From Burkholderia sp. Ac-20365 (lineage in GTDB: Bacteria; Pseudomonadota; Gammaproteobacteria; Burkholderiales; Burkholderiaceae), in contig NZ_JAAGPI010000004.1 of assembly GCF_017104715.1 (NCBI RefSeq), positions 62,001 through 126,000 on the forward strand: a DNA stretch of 64,000 bases, written 5' to 3'. The number at the start of each line of letters is the position of its first letter. Positions within the stretch are counted from its first letter, which is position 1. The notes under the pieces were generated by a model. The model was not told the origin of the DNA. It did no database searches and saw nothing but the letters and a program-made list of their open reading frames with translations. This document shows positions 40,604 through 48,043 of this stretch, in pieces. A program made the translations under genes and the position numbers.

Positions 40604-40733
40604 CAGTTTCACTGACGCCCTGAAGGTCCCTCACGGGATCTTCTTGATGCAGCTACTCAGCTTCATCAAGAAGGTTCTGACTTCGCAGTACCTGCGCCTT
40701 TTTTGTCGCCATTCATTGGCATGAGGAAGAGCT
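40604..40733 (+). promoter_or_regulatory. Multi-hairpin leader of the primase gene
   Basis: GCGTCAG/CTGACGC is the first hairpin. A: GAAGGTCCC (40622-40630)/GGGATCTTC (40635-40643). B: ATCTTCTTGATG (40638-40649)/CATCAAGAAGGT (40674-40685), exclusive with A. C: CGCAG (40684-40688)/CTGCG (40692-40696) then T6 (40699-40704). A GCCA-TTCAT-TGGC hairpin and the SD GAGGAAG follow. Confidence 0.75.
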
Positions 40734-41888
40734 ATGAACAGCAAAACGCGTAGCACGCAACCTCGGCCCGTCCGGGAGAGGATTGATCTGGACAAGGTGG
40801 ACTGGTTTGCCGTTTTGCCCGCCTACGGAATCCACGAGGATTACCTCAAAGGGAAACTCGGCTCGTGTCCGCTACCGAACTGTGGTGGTAAGACCCGCTT
40901 CAAGTTCTACAAGAATGCCTCGAACGGACGATGGTTCTGCGTTCACTGTGGCACCGGAAACGGCCTAAGCCTGCTTCAGCAATACACGGGCAAGGAGTGG
41001 GGGACTCTGTGTTATGAAATCCGTACCGGGAACTACAACGGAGGCATGCCGGTTTTTCAACCAGCACCGCCGCCGAAGGAGGCGAAGGGACGGGACGACC
41101 AGTCGGACGAGGATAAACGGCGCGCACTGCAGTACGCATGGGATCATCGCGCGCCGGAAGTAACTGAAGACTCCCCGGTATGGCAATACATCTCCGGTCG
41201 CGTGCCCGGTCTGAAACGGGAATGGTTGTCGCCCGACGTCGCGTATCACCCGGGCATGACCTTCGTCGACCATACGGGCAAGAAACTGGGCAAGTATCCA
41301 GTGATGCTGTTAAGGGCGCGAAGATCAGATCGCACGCCAGTCACACTGCATCGCACCTTCCTCACCAAGGAAGGCGAGAAAGTACCTTTTGTCGACGAAC
41401 AAGGAGATTCAGCCGCGAAGAAGCAGATGAGTTCGCCGTATCCGCTGGCCGGCGCATCCATCAAGCTGAATACGGCCGTTTCGCGGAAGCTTGATCTGGT
41501 GGAAGGTTCTGAAACCGGCTTCGCTCGTGTTGCTGCGTGCGAAAACCGCCGGGAAGTGCGTTCGCTTCTGAACGCACGAAACCTTGGGGACGCGGATCTC
41601 GATTGGGACCAGTATGACGAAATCGACATCTATGCAGATCGTGATCGACTCCTTCCCGACAAGGGTTACAGGACGGGGCAGCACTTTGCGGAGAAGATCA
41701 AGCAAAAGGCCGAAAGCCAGGGTAAGCGCTGCCGCATCATCTATGCAGTGACGGAGGGCGAGGACTTTAACGACGTCTGGAAAAAGCAGTATGCAAAGCG
41801 AGAAGCGCGCAAGGCCGCGCGCGAAGCAAAGAAAAAGGCACGCGATGAAGCACGGGCTCAACACGCCGAACTCCGTCAAGCTGCCTGA
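40734..41888 (+). CDS. Zinc-finger/Toprim DNA primase
   Basis: This 384-residue protein has an N-terminal zinc ribbon (Cys45, Cys50, Cys69, Cys72 in CPLPNC...CVHC) and a Toprim-like domain: VEGSETGFARVAA (metal-binding Glu) and DEIDIYADRDRL (Asp pair). That is the layout of phage/plasmid primases related to the P4 and TraC-type families. It probably primes replication or transferred-strand synthesis. No helicase domain is fused. The C-terminus is a Lys/Arg/Ala-rich helix. A terminator follows at 41900-41921. Confidence 0.87.
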   Translation: MNSKTRSTQPRPVRERIDLDKVDWFAVLPAYGIHEDYLKGKLGSCPLPNCGGKTRFKFYKNASNGRWFCVHCGTGNGLSLLQQYTGKEWGTLCYEIRTGNYNGGMPVFQPAPPPKEAKGRDDQSDEDKRRALQYAWDHRAPEVTEDSPVWQYISGRVPGLKREWLSPDVAYHPGMTFVDHTGKKLGKYPVMLLRARRSDRTPVTLHRTFLTKEGEKVPFVDEQGDSAAKKQMSSPYPLAGASIKLNTAVSRKLDLVEGSETGFARVAACENRREVRSLLNARNLGDADLDWDQYDEIDIYADRDRLLPDKGYRTGQHFAEKIKQKAESQGKRCRIIYAVTEGEDFNDVWKKQYAKREARKAAREAKKKARDEARAQHAELRQAA

Positions 41889-41899
41889 CACACTGTAGG

Positions 41900-41930
41900 A
41901 TGCCGCCCTTCGGGGCGGCATTCACCTTTC
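41900..41930 (+). terminator. Rho-independent terminator after the primase gene
   Basis: ATGCCGCCC (41900-41908) and GGGCGGCAT (41913-41921) with a TTCG loop, then TCACCTTT. Confidence 0.8.
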
Positions 41931-42023
41931 CGCGCATCTTCAGCAACGCTTGCTGAGCGTTTCCGAAGATCCGTCTCTCCGTTTGCGCCTATTGGGCTGC
42001 CGCACACGGCGCCTGCCCCCCAC

Positions 42024-42103
42024 GCCTCACCGCCTCAGCGCCTCAGCGCCTCACCGCCTCACCGCCTCACCGCCTCACCGCCTCACCGCCTCACCGCCTC
42101 ACC
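42024..42103 (+). repeat. 8-bp tandem repeat, ten copies
   Basis: Ten head-to-tail units of GCCTCACC (two carry G at position 7) run from 42024 to 42103, then a degenerate GCGTCGCC. The array ends over the stop codon of the - strand gene 42099-42593. The unit length is not a multiple of three, and the array is too short and too simple for replication iterons. Confidence 0.85.
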
Positions 42104-42593
42104 GCGTCGCCCACGCCGGGCGGCCTATCGCTTCGTCACGCATCCACTCTTGCAGGCGTCCTGCCGTCACGTGCCCGCCTTCGGCCGCCGCGTCTAAGAG
42201 GAACGCACGGACAAAGCTACGACAGACGTCGTCAAAAAACGTCCAGGACCAGAAACTGTCCTGCCAGTCGGGCCGCAACCGCCAGACGACGTCGGAAGCG
42301 AGTTGATGCGCGGACTCACCGGCATGCCCCCAGGGACGATCGTCAACGGACCATGTCCGCCCGCTCGCGTTGCTCACAGCACGATGTTCGATCCCGGTGC
42401 CGACATGGGCGACGTGTGTATAGCCGAACGCCAGACCGACCCGATAGAAGTCGATCGGGCCGATATGGCCATCGGTAATCAGGGTGCGTCGACGCTTCTC
42501 GTCGACGAAATTGAAGATCTGAGCAGTCAAGATTTTCCTGATGGTGTCCAGGCCCAGCACAAAGTTTGGCCGCGCAACTGCGCGATCGTACAT
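42099..42593 (-). CDS. Hypothetical protein (164 aa)
   Basis: I do not recognise this protein. The frame has high third-position GC and a protein-like composition (MYDRAVARPNFVLGLDTIRKIL, LITDGHIGPIDFYRVGLAFGYTHVAHVGTG). No membrane segment. Its stop codon lies within the 8-bp repeat array. The ribosome site is weak (GCAGGCGA). It is divergent from the 42771 operon. Confidence 0.6.
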   Translation of the reverse strand: MYDRAVARPNFVLGLDTIRKILTAQIFNFVDEKRRRTLITDGHIGPIDFYRVGLAFGYTHVAHVGTGIEHRAVSNASGRTWSVDDRPWGHAGESAHQLASDVVWRLRPDWQDSFWSWTFFDDVCRSFVRAFLLDAAAEGGHVTAGRLQEWMRDEAIGRPAWATR

Positions 42594-42770
42594 CTGAATC
42601 GCCTGCGGTCAACCCACCTCCCGTCAGCAGCGGGGGAATTTGAACCAGCCCGTTCTATGTTACGTTACTTGCTACAACCATCCGATTTTGCTCTTCAACT
42701 GCCACATACTGAGGCATCATGGTGTATATTGCGATCCCATACCTCAACCTCGTATCGCCGCGGAGGCGCT

Positions 42771-43250
42771 GTGCAAAACGATACTGTCCTTGTTCTCACC
42801 TATAAGAGCGTCGACACGATGTTTAAGGAGGGCGGGTGTGGGTACTGGCGGGCCAATGCCCATTCTTTGTCCAGTTGTAAATATCTTGTGGCCACACGCA
42901 ACTCACGGCGGGCTGAACGGGAAGGCGATGAGCCGCATGGAGCTGCTTTCTTTGTCGGCGAAATCAACGGCGTGCGAGCTGACCGGGATCGCTACGTCGT
43001 CACGTTCAGCCGGTATGCGGTGCTCACAGTGCCGGTTGATGAAGTCTGGACCTCGGGCGGCTCAAATCCCGTGCACTATGCCGAATTCAGAACGCTCAAA
43101 CTCCCCAAAAGCCTTGATTGGCAGGCGTGGCCGGCAACTCACGCCGAGAAAGTGGTCGATCGCCCACTGACTATCGCGCAGGCGAAAACAGGCTTGGCGA
43201 TGACCTTCGGCGTCGATCCGTCTCAAATCGAAATCGTCATCAAGGGGTAG
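42771..43250 (+). CDS. Hypothetical protein (159 aa)
   Basis: I do not recognise this protein. GTG at 42771 follows GCGGAGGCGCT; the long upstream extension to 42303 overlaps the divergent gene antisense and is rejected. It begins VQNDTVLVLTYKSVDTMFKEGG and has an alpha/beta look (YVVTFSRYAVLTVPVDEVW). It is the first of three closely packed genes ending in the FtsZ-like gene. Confidence 0.65.
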   Translation: MQNDTVLVLTYKSVDTMFKEGGCGYWRANAHSLSSCKYLVATRNSRRAEREGDEPHGAAFFVGEINGVRADRDRYVVTFSRYAVLTVPVDEVWTSGGSNPVHYAEFRTLKLPKSLDWQAWPATHAEKVVDRPLTIAQAKTGLAMTFGVDPSQIEIVIKG

Positions 43251-43256
43251 ATGGTC

Positions 43257-43598
43257 ATGGCAGCCAGAATAGCGAATGTCCGCTCCTCGACCGTTCTCGA
43301 CGGAAAGCTCCTGTCGATCCGGGACGGCGGCTTCACGAAGGTCACGCGTGAGCAGCTAAAGCGCTGGTACGGATTGCGCCGCAATCTTCGCAGCGGCGTG
43401 ACAGGGGCGCTCGCAGACGTTCATGAACGCTGGTTCGCAATCTCCGGCAGAGACCGGGGTTCCCTTCTTCAAATCGAGACCATCGACGGCTATCTTCTTT
43501 TCGCCGCCCACTCAGTGACAGTTTTCGGATGCCCAGACAGGATGGTCAAGCCATGTTCGAGAGCGGAAGCAACGCGCAAACGCCGCCTTGCGCAGTAG
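43257..43598 (+). CDS. Hypothetical protein (113 aa)
   Basis: I do not recognise this protein. ATG at 43257 follows AAGGGG; an in-frame ATG at 43251, directly after the previous stop, is an alternative. It is basic with beta-like segments (STVLDGKLLSIRDGG, SLLQIETIDGYLLFAAHSVTVFG). It overlaps the FtsZ-like gene by 46 bases. Confidence 0.6.
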   Translation: MAARIANVRSSTVLDGKLLSIRDGGFTKVTREQLKRWYGLRRNLRSGVTGALADVHERWFAISGRDRGSLLQIETIDGYLLFAAHSVTVFGCPDRMVKPCSRAEATRKRRLAQ

Positions 43599-44311
43599 TA
43601 GGGGTCGGCGGCTTCGCCACCCGCATCGCCGACGAACTCTTTCGCCTGGCGCCGGCTGGCGAGTTGGCTCGTCGCTCGCCAGAGAACGCATCCACAGCGG
43701 GTGTCGATGCCAACGTGACCTTTGTGCTCTGGAACGGCGAAGACCCTGCGGCCGGGGAAGTCGCCGCCCGGGTCGAGAAGCGGGTTCGTGCAACAGGAGC
43801 ACTTGCGGCGGGTGTGAGAGTGTTCTCGTCTGAAAGAGCACGTCCGCCTGTTGCGGACGGCCACGACAAGTCGAGCCTGCGGATCGACCTTGTCCGGGAC
43901 GGCCTCGAGCACAAAATCGCCTGCCTCGTTGGTGGCTTCGCCGGCGCGATGGGCGAGCGCGGTGTCATCGGCGTCGACCTCGCGGACGTTCGCGAGGCCC
44001 TTGAGCATGCGGATAACGTCACGTACATCAGCGTTGGATACAGCGCTGGAGTGATGCGGGCGCAGGAGGCAACTCACCGAGCGCTTCAGGAGTTGAACAG
44101 GGCAGGCGTCAGGCCGATCAGTGCGACAGGAATATTCGTCCTGATCGCAGGCGCATCAATCAGGCCGACAGAAATGCGAGACGTGACGAACGTTGTTCGA
44201 ACGGCCGCGGGAGGGCAGACGCATGTCTATCCGGGTGCCTATCGCGACGACCGCCTCGGACGACTGCTTCGAATAACCCTTGTCGTATCTGTGCCGACCG
44301 AAGCCCGGTGA
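43553..44311 (+). CDS. Divergent FtsZ/tubulin-like protein
   Basis: The 252-residue product matches the second half of FtsZ. VDLADVREAL (141-150) corresponds to the T7 loop and following helix, GYSAGVMRAQEATHRALQEL to the next helix, and GIFVLIAGASIRPTEMRDVTNVVRTAA...VYPGAYRDDRLGRLLRITLVVSV to the C-terminal domain. The N-terminal part (VVGVGGFATRIADEL) resembles the first strand and helix of FtsZ, but the tubulin signature GGGTGTG is absent and this region is shorter. It may polymerise without normal GTP binding or be a degenerate partner (inference). ATG at 43553 follows AGGATGG. Confidence 0.65.
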   Translation: MFESGSNAQTPPCAVVGVGGFATRIADELFRLAPAGELARRSPENASTAGVDANVTFVLWNGEDPAAGEVAARVEKRVRATGALAAGVRVFSSERARPPVADGHDKSSLRIDLVRDGLEHKIACLVGGFAGAMGERGVIGVDLADVREALEHADNVTYISVGYSAGVMRAQEATHRALQELNRAGVRPISATGIFVLIAGASIRPTEMRDVTNVVRTAAGGQTHVYPGAYRDDRLGRLLRITLVVSVPTEAR

Positions 44312-44503
44312 GCTGTATAGCGTTGCCCCACCTGATCTCTTCGGCTGGCCCGCTTCCATGAATCGAACCGGTGTATTTGAAACTAAAACGCCATTTCATC
44401 ATAAGATGCAGTCCTGACTACTGCATATACGGGGAGCGTCTGATGCAGTACCAACGGGCCCCTTCGGGGCCAAAAACCGGCCTCCAACGAAGGGGGTTCA
44501 CTG

Positions 44504-45217
44504 TCACACGTCCATATATTGGCGTTCGCTCAGGGCCGTTCCGAGAAAATTGGCCACGTTCTTCATGATGCTAAGCAGCTGATATCCAACTTCCGCACTC
44601 CACCGATCACAAAGATCGAAGGAGGCCGCCTCGACGTTGCCAAACGGCTCCTCGGACGGTGTCCTGCGCAATACGCAGGCGCTCCAAAGCACAAAGCCAC
44701 CAGAAGAGCGTGCGGGTAGCGCCGAATGAAGCGAAAACCCGACAAGCGAGGTCCTGCGGAACCTGAAACTCTCGTTACGCCAGCGGAACCCCGCCCACTC
44801 TCCGTCACGGGACCGGAAAACGAAGAAGTGCGCATCGTCTTCGAAGTCGGGCACCCATCCTAGGTCACGGAATGCGACAAAGTCCGCTGTGCTCGCCATA
44901 GAGGTGGGTGAGCCCGTCGTTCCGACTTCGATCTCGGTGATATCGCGAAAAGATCGCTTAAGCCCCTCATAGAGTTCGCCGTTCAGGCGCCCGGCCGACT
45001 CCCGCGCCCACTCCGGCGTCCAGCTCTCGTATTGCAGTCGAAGCCCGATATGCTCAAACACCGCATGGTCGCCGACATTTCCCCAAAGCTTGTTGTCGTT
45101 TTCCCGCGAACTGGCGTGCAAGGAGCCGATTGGATAGGGTGTTTTCTCGATCGGCATCCGCTTGTCGGTTGGGCGCTTCTCTTTACGGGGGGAGGACTCC
45201 GCTTCGTTTGTTGACAT
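44504..45217 (-). CDS. Hypothetical protein (237 aa)
   Basis: I do not recognise this protein. The start at 45217 (MSTNEAESSPRKEKRP) is preferred over 45280. The N-terminal 45 residues are charged and disordered, then an alpha/beta-looking domain (HAVFEHIGLRLQYESWTPEWARES, TADFVAFRDLGWVPDFEDDAHFFVFRS). No membrane segment. It stands alone on the - strand, with a GGCCCC/GGGGCC hairpin near 44457-44472 beyond its stop. Confidence 0.6.
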   Translation of the reverse strand: MSTNEAESSPRKEKRPTDKRMPIEKTPYPIGSLHASSRENDNKLWGNVGDHAVFEHIGLRLQYESWTPEWARESAGRLNGELYEGLKRSFRDITEIEVGTTGSPTSMASTADFVAFRDLGWVPDFEDDAHFFVFRSRDGEWAGFRWRNESFRFRRTSLVGFSLHSALPARSSGGFVLWSACVLRRTPSEEPFGNVEAASFDLCDRWSAEVGYQLLSIMKNVANFLGTALSERQYMDV

Positions 45218-45317
45218 ACAAGACACCCTTCGGACCTCGATCATTGACTGCACGGACGAGTTAGCCACTGCGGCCGGCATTCGGGTAGAAAAATCAGTTT
45301 AAGCGAAGAGAATAGCC

Positions 45318-45334
45318 CTCCGGAAGCCGGAGGA
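45318..45334. terminator. Short hairpin, possible terminator
   Basis: CCTCCGG and CCGGAGG pair around AAG. No U-tract on either strand; it lies between divergent genes, so its role is unclear. Confidence 0.35.
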
Positions 45335-45428
45335 TGCACCTGACACGCATAAAGTCGCAGGCGTGTGAAGACGTCATGTACAGTTCTATCTCAGTGCAAC
45401 TTCCATTGCGACAGCGAGACTACGGGAA

Positions 45429-45839
45429 ATGGTGAAACCGTCTTTGCTAGCGCCGATCGCGGCGCTAACCGTGCTTTCCTGCATCGCTAGCGGCGTGCGC
45501 GCCGCCAGTTTCGACTGTGCGAAAGCCAGTTCCAGGCAAGAGAGGGTGATATGCAAAGACAATACTTTGGACGAACTCGATTTCCGTCTTGCCGTCGCAT
45601 ACAAACAGACGCTCGATCGAGCTGACGATCAGGCTGGGCTTTTCAGGTCGCAGAGGGAGTGGATTCAGGCACGAGACCGCTGCAAAGACGTGGCCTGTAT
45701 AAAGGAGTCCTATCTTACGAGGCTGCAAACCCTTGAAACAGGTCAAGCTCGCTGGCTATGCAACTTATCGCGATCCGGTCCTCGAGGTCTCGTTCGACTA
45801 TCTTGCCAACAGGCAAGTCAAGAAATCCTGCAGCGCTGA
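45429..45839 (+). CDS. LprI-like lysozyme-inhibitor domain protein, probably frameshifted
   Basis: The frame starts with a signal peptide (MVKPSLLAPIAALTVLSCIASGVRA) and an LprI-type domain: SFDCAKASSRQERVICKDNTLDELDFRLAVAYKQ...REWIQARDRC...CIKESYLTRLQTLE, with its paired cysteines. Known LprI proteins are periplasmic inhibitors of lysozyme. After about residue 102 the frame becomes unlike a protein, while frame +1 continues with good sequence from 45733. A single indel around 45730-45760 would join them, so this may be a broken gene. Confidence 0.75.
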   Translation: MVKPSLLAPIAALTVLSCIASGVRAASFDCAKASSRQERVICKDNTLDELDFRLAVAYKQTLDRADDQAGLFRSQREWIQARDRCKDVACIKESYLTRLQTLETGQARWLCNLSRSGPRGLVRLSCQQASQEILQR

Positions 45840-46227
45840 CCGTGTTTGTTCGCTCGCCCTGCTCGGCAAGAACATGGGCCCGAGCCATTACATCCTCAGG
45901 TTCACGCTAAAGGCCGGCGATCTGGAGACTGCCGCAGAGGATGCCGGGTTTGAGCGACAGGACGACGGCAGGTGGATGACAAAGTACGGTCCCGGCGTGC
46001 CCACCGAACCGGATGCTTTCAGCGGGCGTGGCTGGAAGGGGATTCGCGCGACGACGGCGTGTGGCGTCTGGGACCCCGAGACGGGAATGCATACGGGCGA
46101 ATGCGTGCAGGCCGCGATCAGAAATGGAACACGGTCTGCGGTAGTCGATAGCGAGGGCAGCCTTGGCCTCGACGAGCCGAGCACGCGTAGCGTCGAATCG
46201 TTCAGGTTCACGTCCAAACAGCCTTGA
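45733..46227 (+). CDS. C-terminal part of the LprI-like protein or a separate overlapping gene
   Basis: This frame opens at a TTG (45733) inside the LprI-like gene in frame +1 and runs 164 residues. It has plausible beta-rich sequence and paired cysteines (KSCSADRVCSLAL, CGVWDPETGMHTGEC) but no signal peptide of its own. The most likely reading is the second domain of a periplasmic protein split by a frameshift. Programmed frameshifting or a sequencing error cannot be excluded. Confidence 0.55.
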   Translation: MKQVKLAGYATYRDPVLEVSFDYLANRQVKKSCSADRVCSLALLGKNMGPSHYILRFTLKAGDLETAAEDAGFERQDDGRWMTKYGPGVPTEPDAFSGRGWKGIRATTACGVWDPETGMHTGECVQAAIRNGTRSAVVDSEGSLGLDEPSTRSVESFRFTSKQP

Positions 46228-46611
46228 CCTCACCATCGGCCTCGAGGTCGAAAAGCCCTCGTTTATGGGGAAGTGGCGAAGCGCCTTTATCTACGGGGCA
46301 TCGCGGGGCTGAGAAGACTACGTTTATCGGACGTCTCAACAAGGTCAGGAGAGATCGGCCGTGCCGGACCCAACGTCCGAACTGATTTTTCGACGTCGAA
46401 AATCTGCAAAGAACCGAATTCGAGAGACCCGGTTTTCCGGGCATCGGGTGCCCGACGCCTCGTCCCGGCCGGCCCGAAGCGGTGATGCGCATCGCAATTC
46501 CAACCGAACGGATTTTCCCAAGCCGTTGTTTACAAACACTATTCGCTTGTGATGCGGAACTAGATCGGATACTCTGCGGGGGGTGTGCTGTATATTTATA
46601 CAGGGGGCCCA
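46228..46611 (+). other. Non-coding region with LexA box at its end
   Basis: I see no convincing gene in this 384-base stretch; the small frames on both strands lack ribosome sites. It becomes AT-richer towards 46540-46600 and ends with a perfect LexA-type operator, so it is probably the promoter region of the recombinase-like gene. Confidence 0.5.
46588..46603 (+). promoter_or_regulatory. LexA (SOS) box before the recombinase-like gene
   Basis: CTGTATATTTATACAG matches the proteobacterial SOS box CTGT-N8-ACAG with an AT-rich centre, and has perfect 7-base arms around TT. It ends eight bases before the ATG at 46612, so bound LexA would block transcription or its start. Confidence 0.75.
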
Positions 46612-47679
46612 ATGTGGCTAGAAGACCAACCTCAAGCCATCTTTGATATTACTGCTCCGCATCTCGACGAGTGGGTCGAGCGCCCGCTAAAAGCGTTCGA
46701 GATTTACATCCGACTGTTTGCTGGCAAGCAGTACTCGGACGTCTCCGCACGGCAGTACATAGCGAATTTTCGGAAGCTGGTCACCTTCCTTGAGTCGCGC
46801 AAGCCGCCCCAGAACGTGACGACGATCGGCCCCGACGGACTGTATGAGTTTCTGACCTGGCTTGAGGGGCGTAACCCCGAGTCGCCCATCGCACAGTCGA
46901 CGGATGAACCCGGCACGACGACGGCCGCTACCCGTCGACAGGTCCAGAGCGAGACCAAATTCCGCTACATCGACGTCCTCAATGGGCTGATGGACCATCT
47001 CGTCGCTTACGGGTACCGGAAAAGCAACCCGATGCTGGACACGGCACGCGCCGTCAAGCGGGGGCAGGGAGAGGGGCAAATTGTCTTTCTTGAAGAGGAA
47101 CAGGACAAGTTGCTTCAGCGCTACCTGCTCGAGGACTATGACGTCTCGACCACCCTCGGGAAGCGAAACCGCGCGCTTATGCTCATGCTGCTTGGAACGG
47201 GCATCACGCCGGCGCAGGCGCAGGGCGCCTGGGTGGACGACTTCATCTTCAACGACGGCCCCGCGGAGTTCGTCGTGCTCAAGGAGCGACCGGATACCCG
47301 CGATCGCAAGGACCAGCACCGTGTCCGCCTTTCTGCATTTTGCGTCGAGCCTATCGTTGAATGGCTGGCGCTGCGAAAAGAAGCACTCATCGACGGCCCG
47401 AACAGGCACGGCGAGCGCCTCGCATTTCCGAGTGAGCGAACCGACGGCCGACTGTCGAACGAAGGCATCTATCATATCGTCCGAACGACGTTCGAGACTC
47501 TCGGGTTGGATACGGCCGACGTGGGTCCGCGCGTGCTTCGGTACACCTTCATGCGCCGCCAGATCAAGGCGGGGACTTTCTCCGATCAGGACCTTATGAA
47601 TATGTTGGGTCTCGGCACCACCAAAACGCTGTTGCGCGTTCGAAAACTGACGTTCAAAGGCGACACTGTCCCGGTATAA
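46612..47679 (+). CDS. Tyrosine-recombinase-like protein, catalytic residues degenerate
   Basis: This 355-residue protein has an N-terminal SAM-like helical domain (IYIRLFAGKQYSDVSARQYIANFRKLVTFLE) and a C-terminal domain with phage-integrase layout. The expected residues are mostly missing: the first Arg region reads LGTGITPAQAQ, the HxLRH region reads PRVLRYTF (His replaced by Pro and Tyr), and no Tyr follows LGLGTTKTLLRVRK. It therefore looks catalytically dead and may bind DNA without recombining it. ATG at 46612 is chosen because upstream codons lie in the LexA box. Confidence 0.7.
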   Translation: MWLEDQPQAIFDITAPHLDEWVERPLKAFEIYIRLFAGKQYSDVSARQYIANFRKLVTFLESRKPPQNVTTIGPDGLYEFLTWLEGRNPESPIAQSTDEPGTTTAATRRQVQSETKFRYIDVLNGLMDHLVAYGYRKSNPMLDTARAVKRGQGEGQIVFLEEEQDKLLQRYLLEDYDVSTTLGKRNRALMLMLLGTGITPAQAQGAWVDDFIFNDGPAEFVVLKERPDTRDRKDQHRVRLSAFCVEPIVEWLALRKEALIDGPNRHGERLAFPSERTDGRLSNEGIYHIVRTTFETLGLDTADVGPRVLRYTFMRRQIKAGTFSDQDLMNMLGLGTTKTLLRVRKLTFKGDTVPV

Positions 47680-47998
47680 TCCCCGCCGGACGGGCGTTTC
47701 CGCCGAAGGAGATGCCCGGTAGATAATCCTCACACCAATAGCCGTATAGCGTGTGGTTTCGCACATACGGCGGGTGTGGACGCACAGATATAATCGCCGG
47801 GAAATAAAATCGTCTGATGATTGTAATTGAAATTAGGTGTCAATCAGCCAGTGAGCTTATTGAAAGCCTGCTTAATCGCGATTTTTAGATCGATACCAGC
47901 CAGGGGCAGAAGGGTCCCTTGACTGGCGACAGCGCAGCGATAGCGCGCTAAAAAAATGAAGGCTGCCTTGGGCTACGTGCTCGCGGCCTGAAAGGGGA
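47680..47998. other. Non-coding region with a compound inverted repeat
   Basis: The 319 bases between the recombinase-like gene and the ankyrin gene hold no supported gene. They contain the inverted repeat at 47731-47778 and an AT-rich stretch (about 47795-47900) that could carry a promoter. Confidence 0.5.
47731..47778. repeat. Compound inverted repeat downstream of the recombinase-like gene
   Basis: CACACC/GGTGTG (47731-47736, 47773-47778) flanks GCCGTAT/ATACGGC (47741-47747, 47765-47771), with GTG/CAC inside. No U-tract follows. It could be a protein-binding site for the adjacent DNA-binding protein or a weak terminator. Confidence 0.55.
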
Positions 47999-48043
47999 GT
48001 GAATGGGCGTTACGGGGACCGGTGGCCCCATGGGGGCACATCC

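Noticed and set aside
42024..42103. Tandem array considered as CRISPR or replication iterons
   Set aside because: Units are 8 bp with no spacers, too short for CRISPR repeats. They have no adjacent rep gene, DnaA box or AT-rich region, so an origin is not supported.
46585..46611. Upstream GTG start at 46585 for the recombinase-like gene
   Set aside because: The added codons run through the LexA operator and give a non-conserved-looking N-terminus; ATG at 46612 is more plausible.
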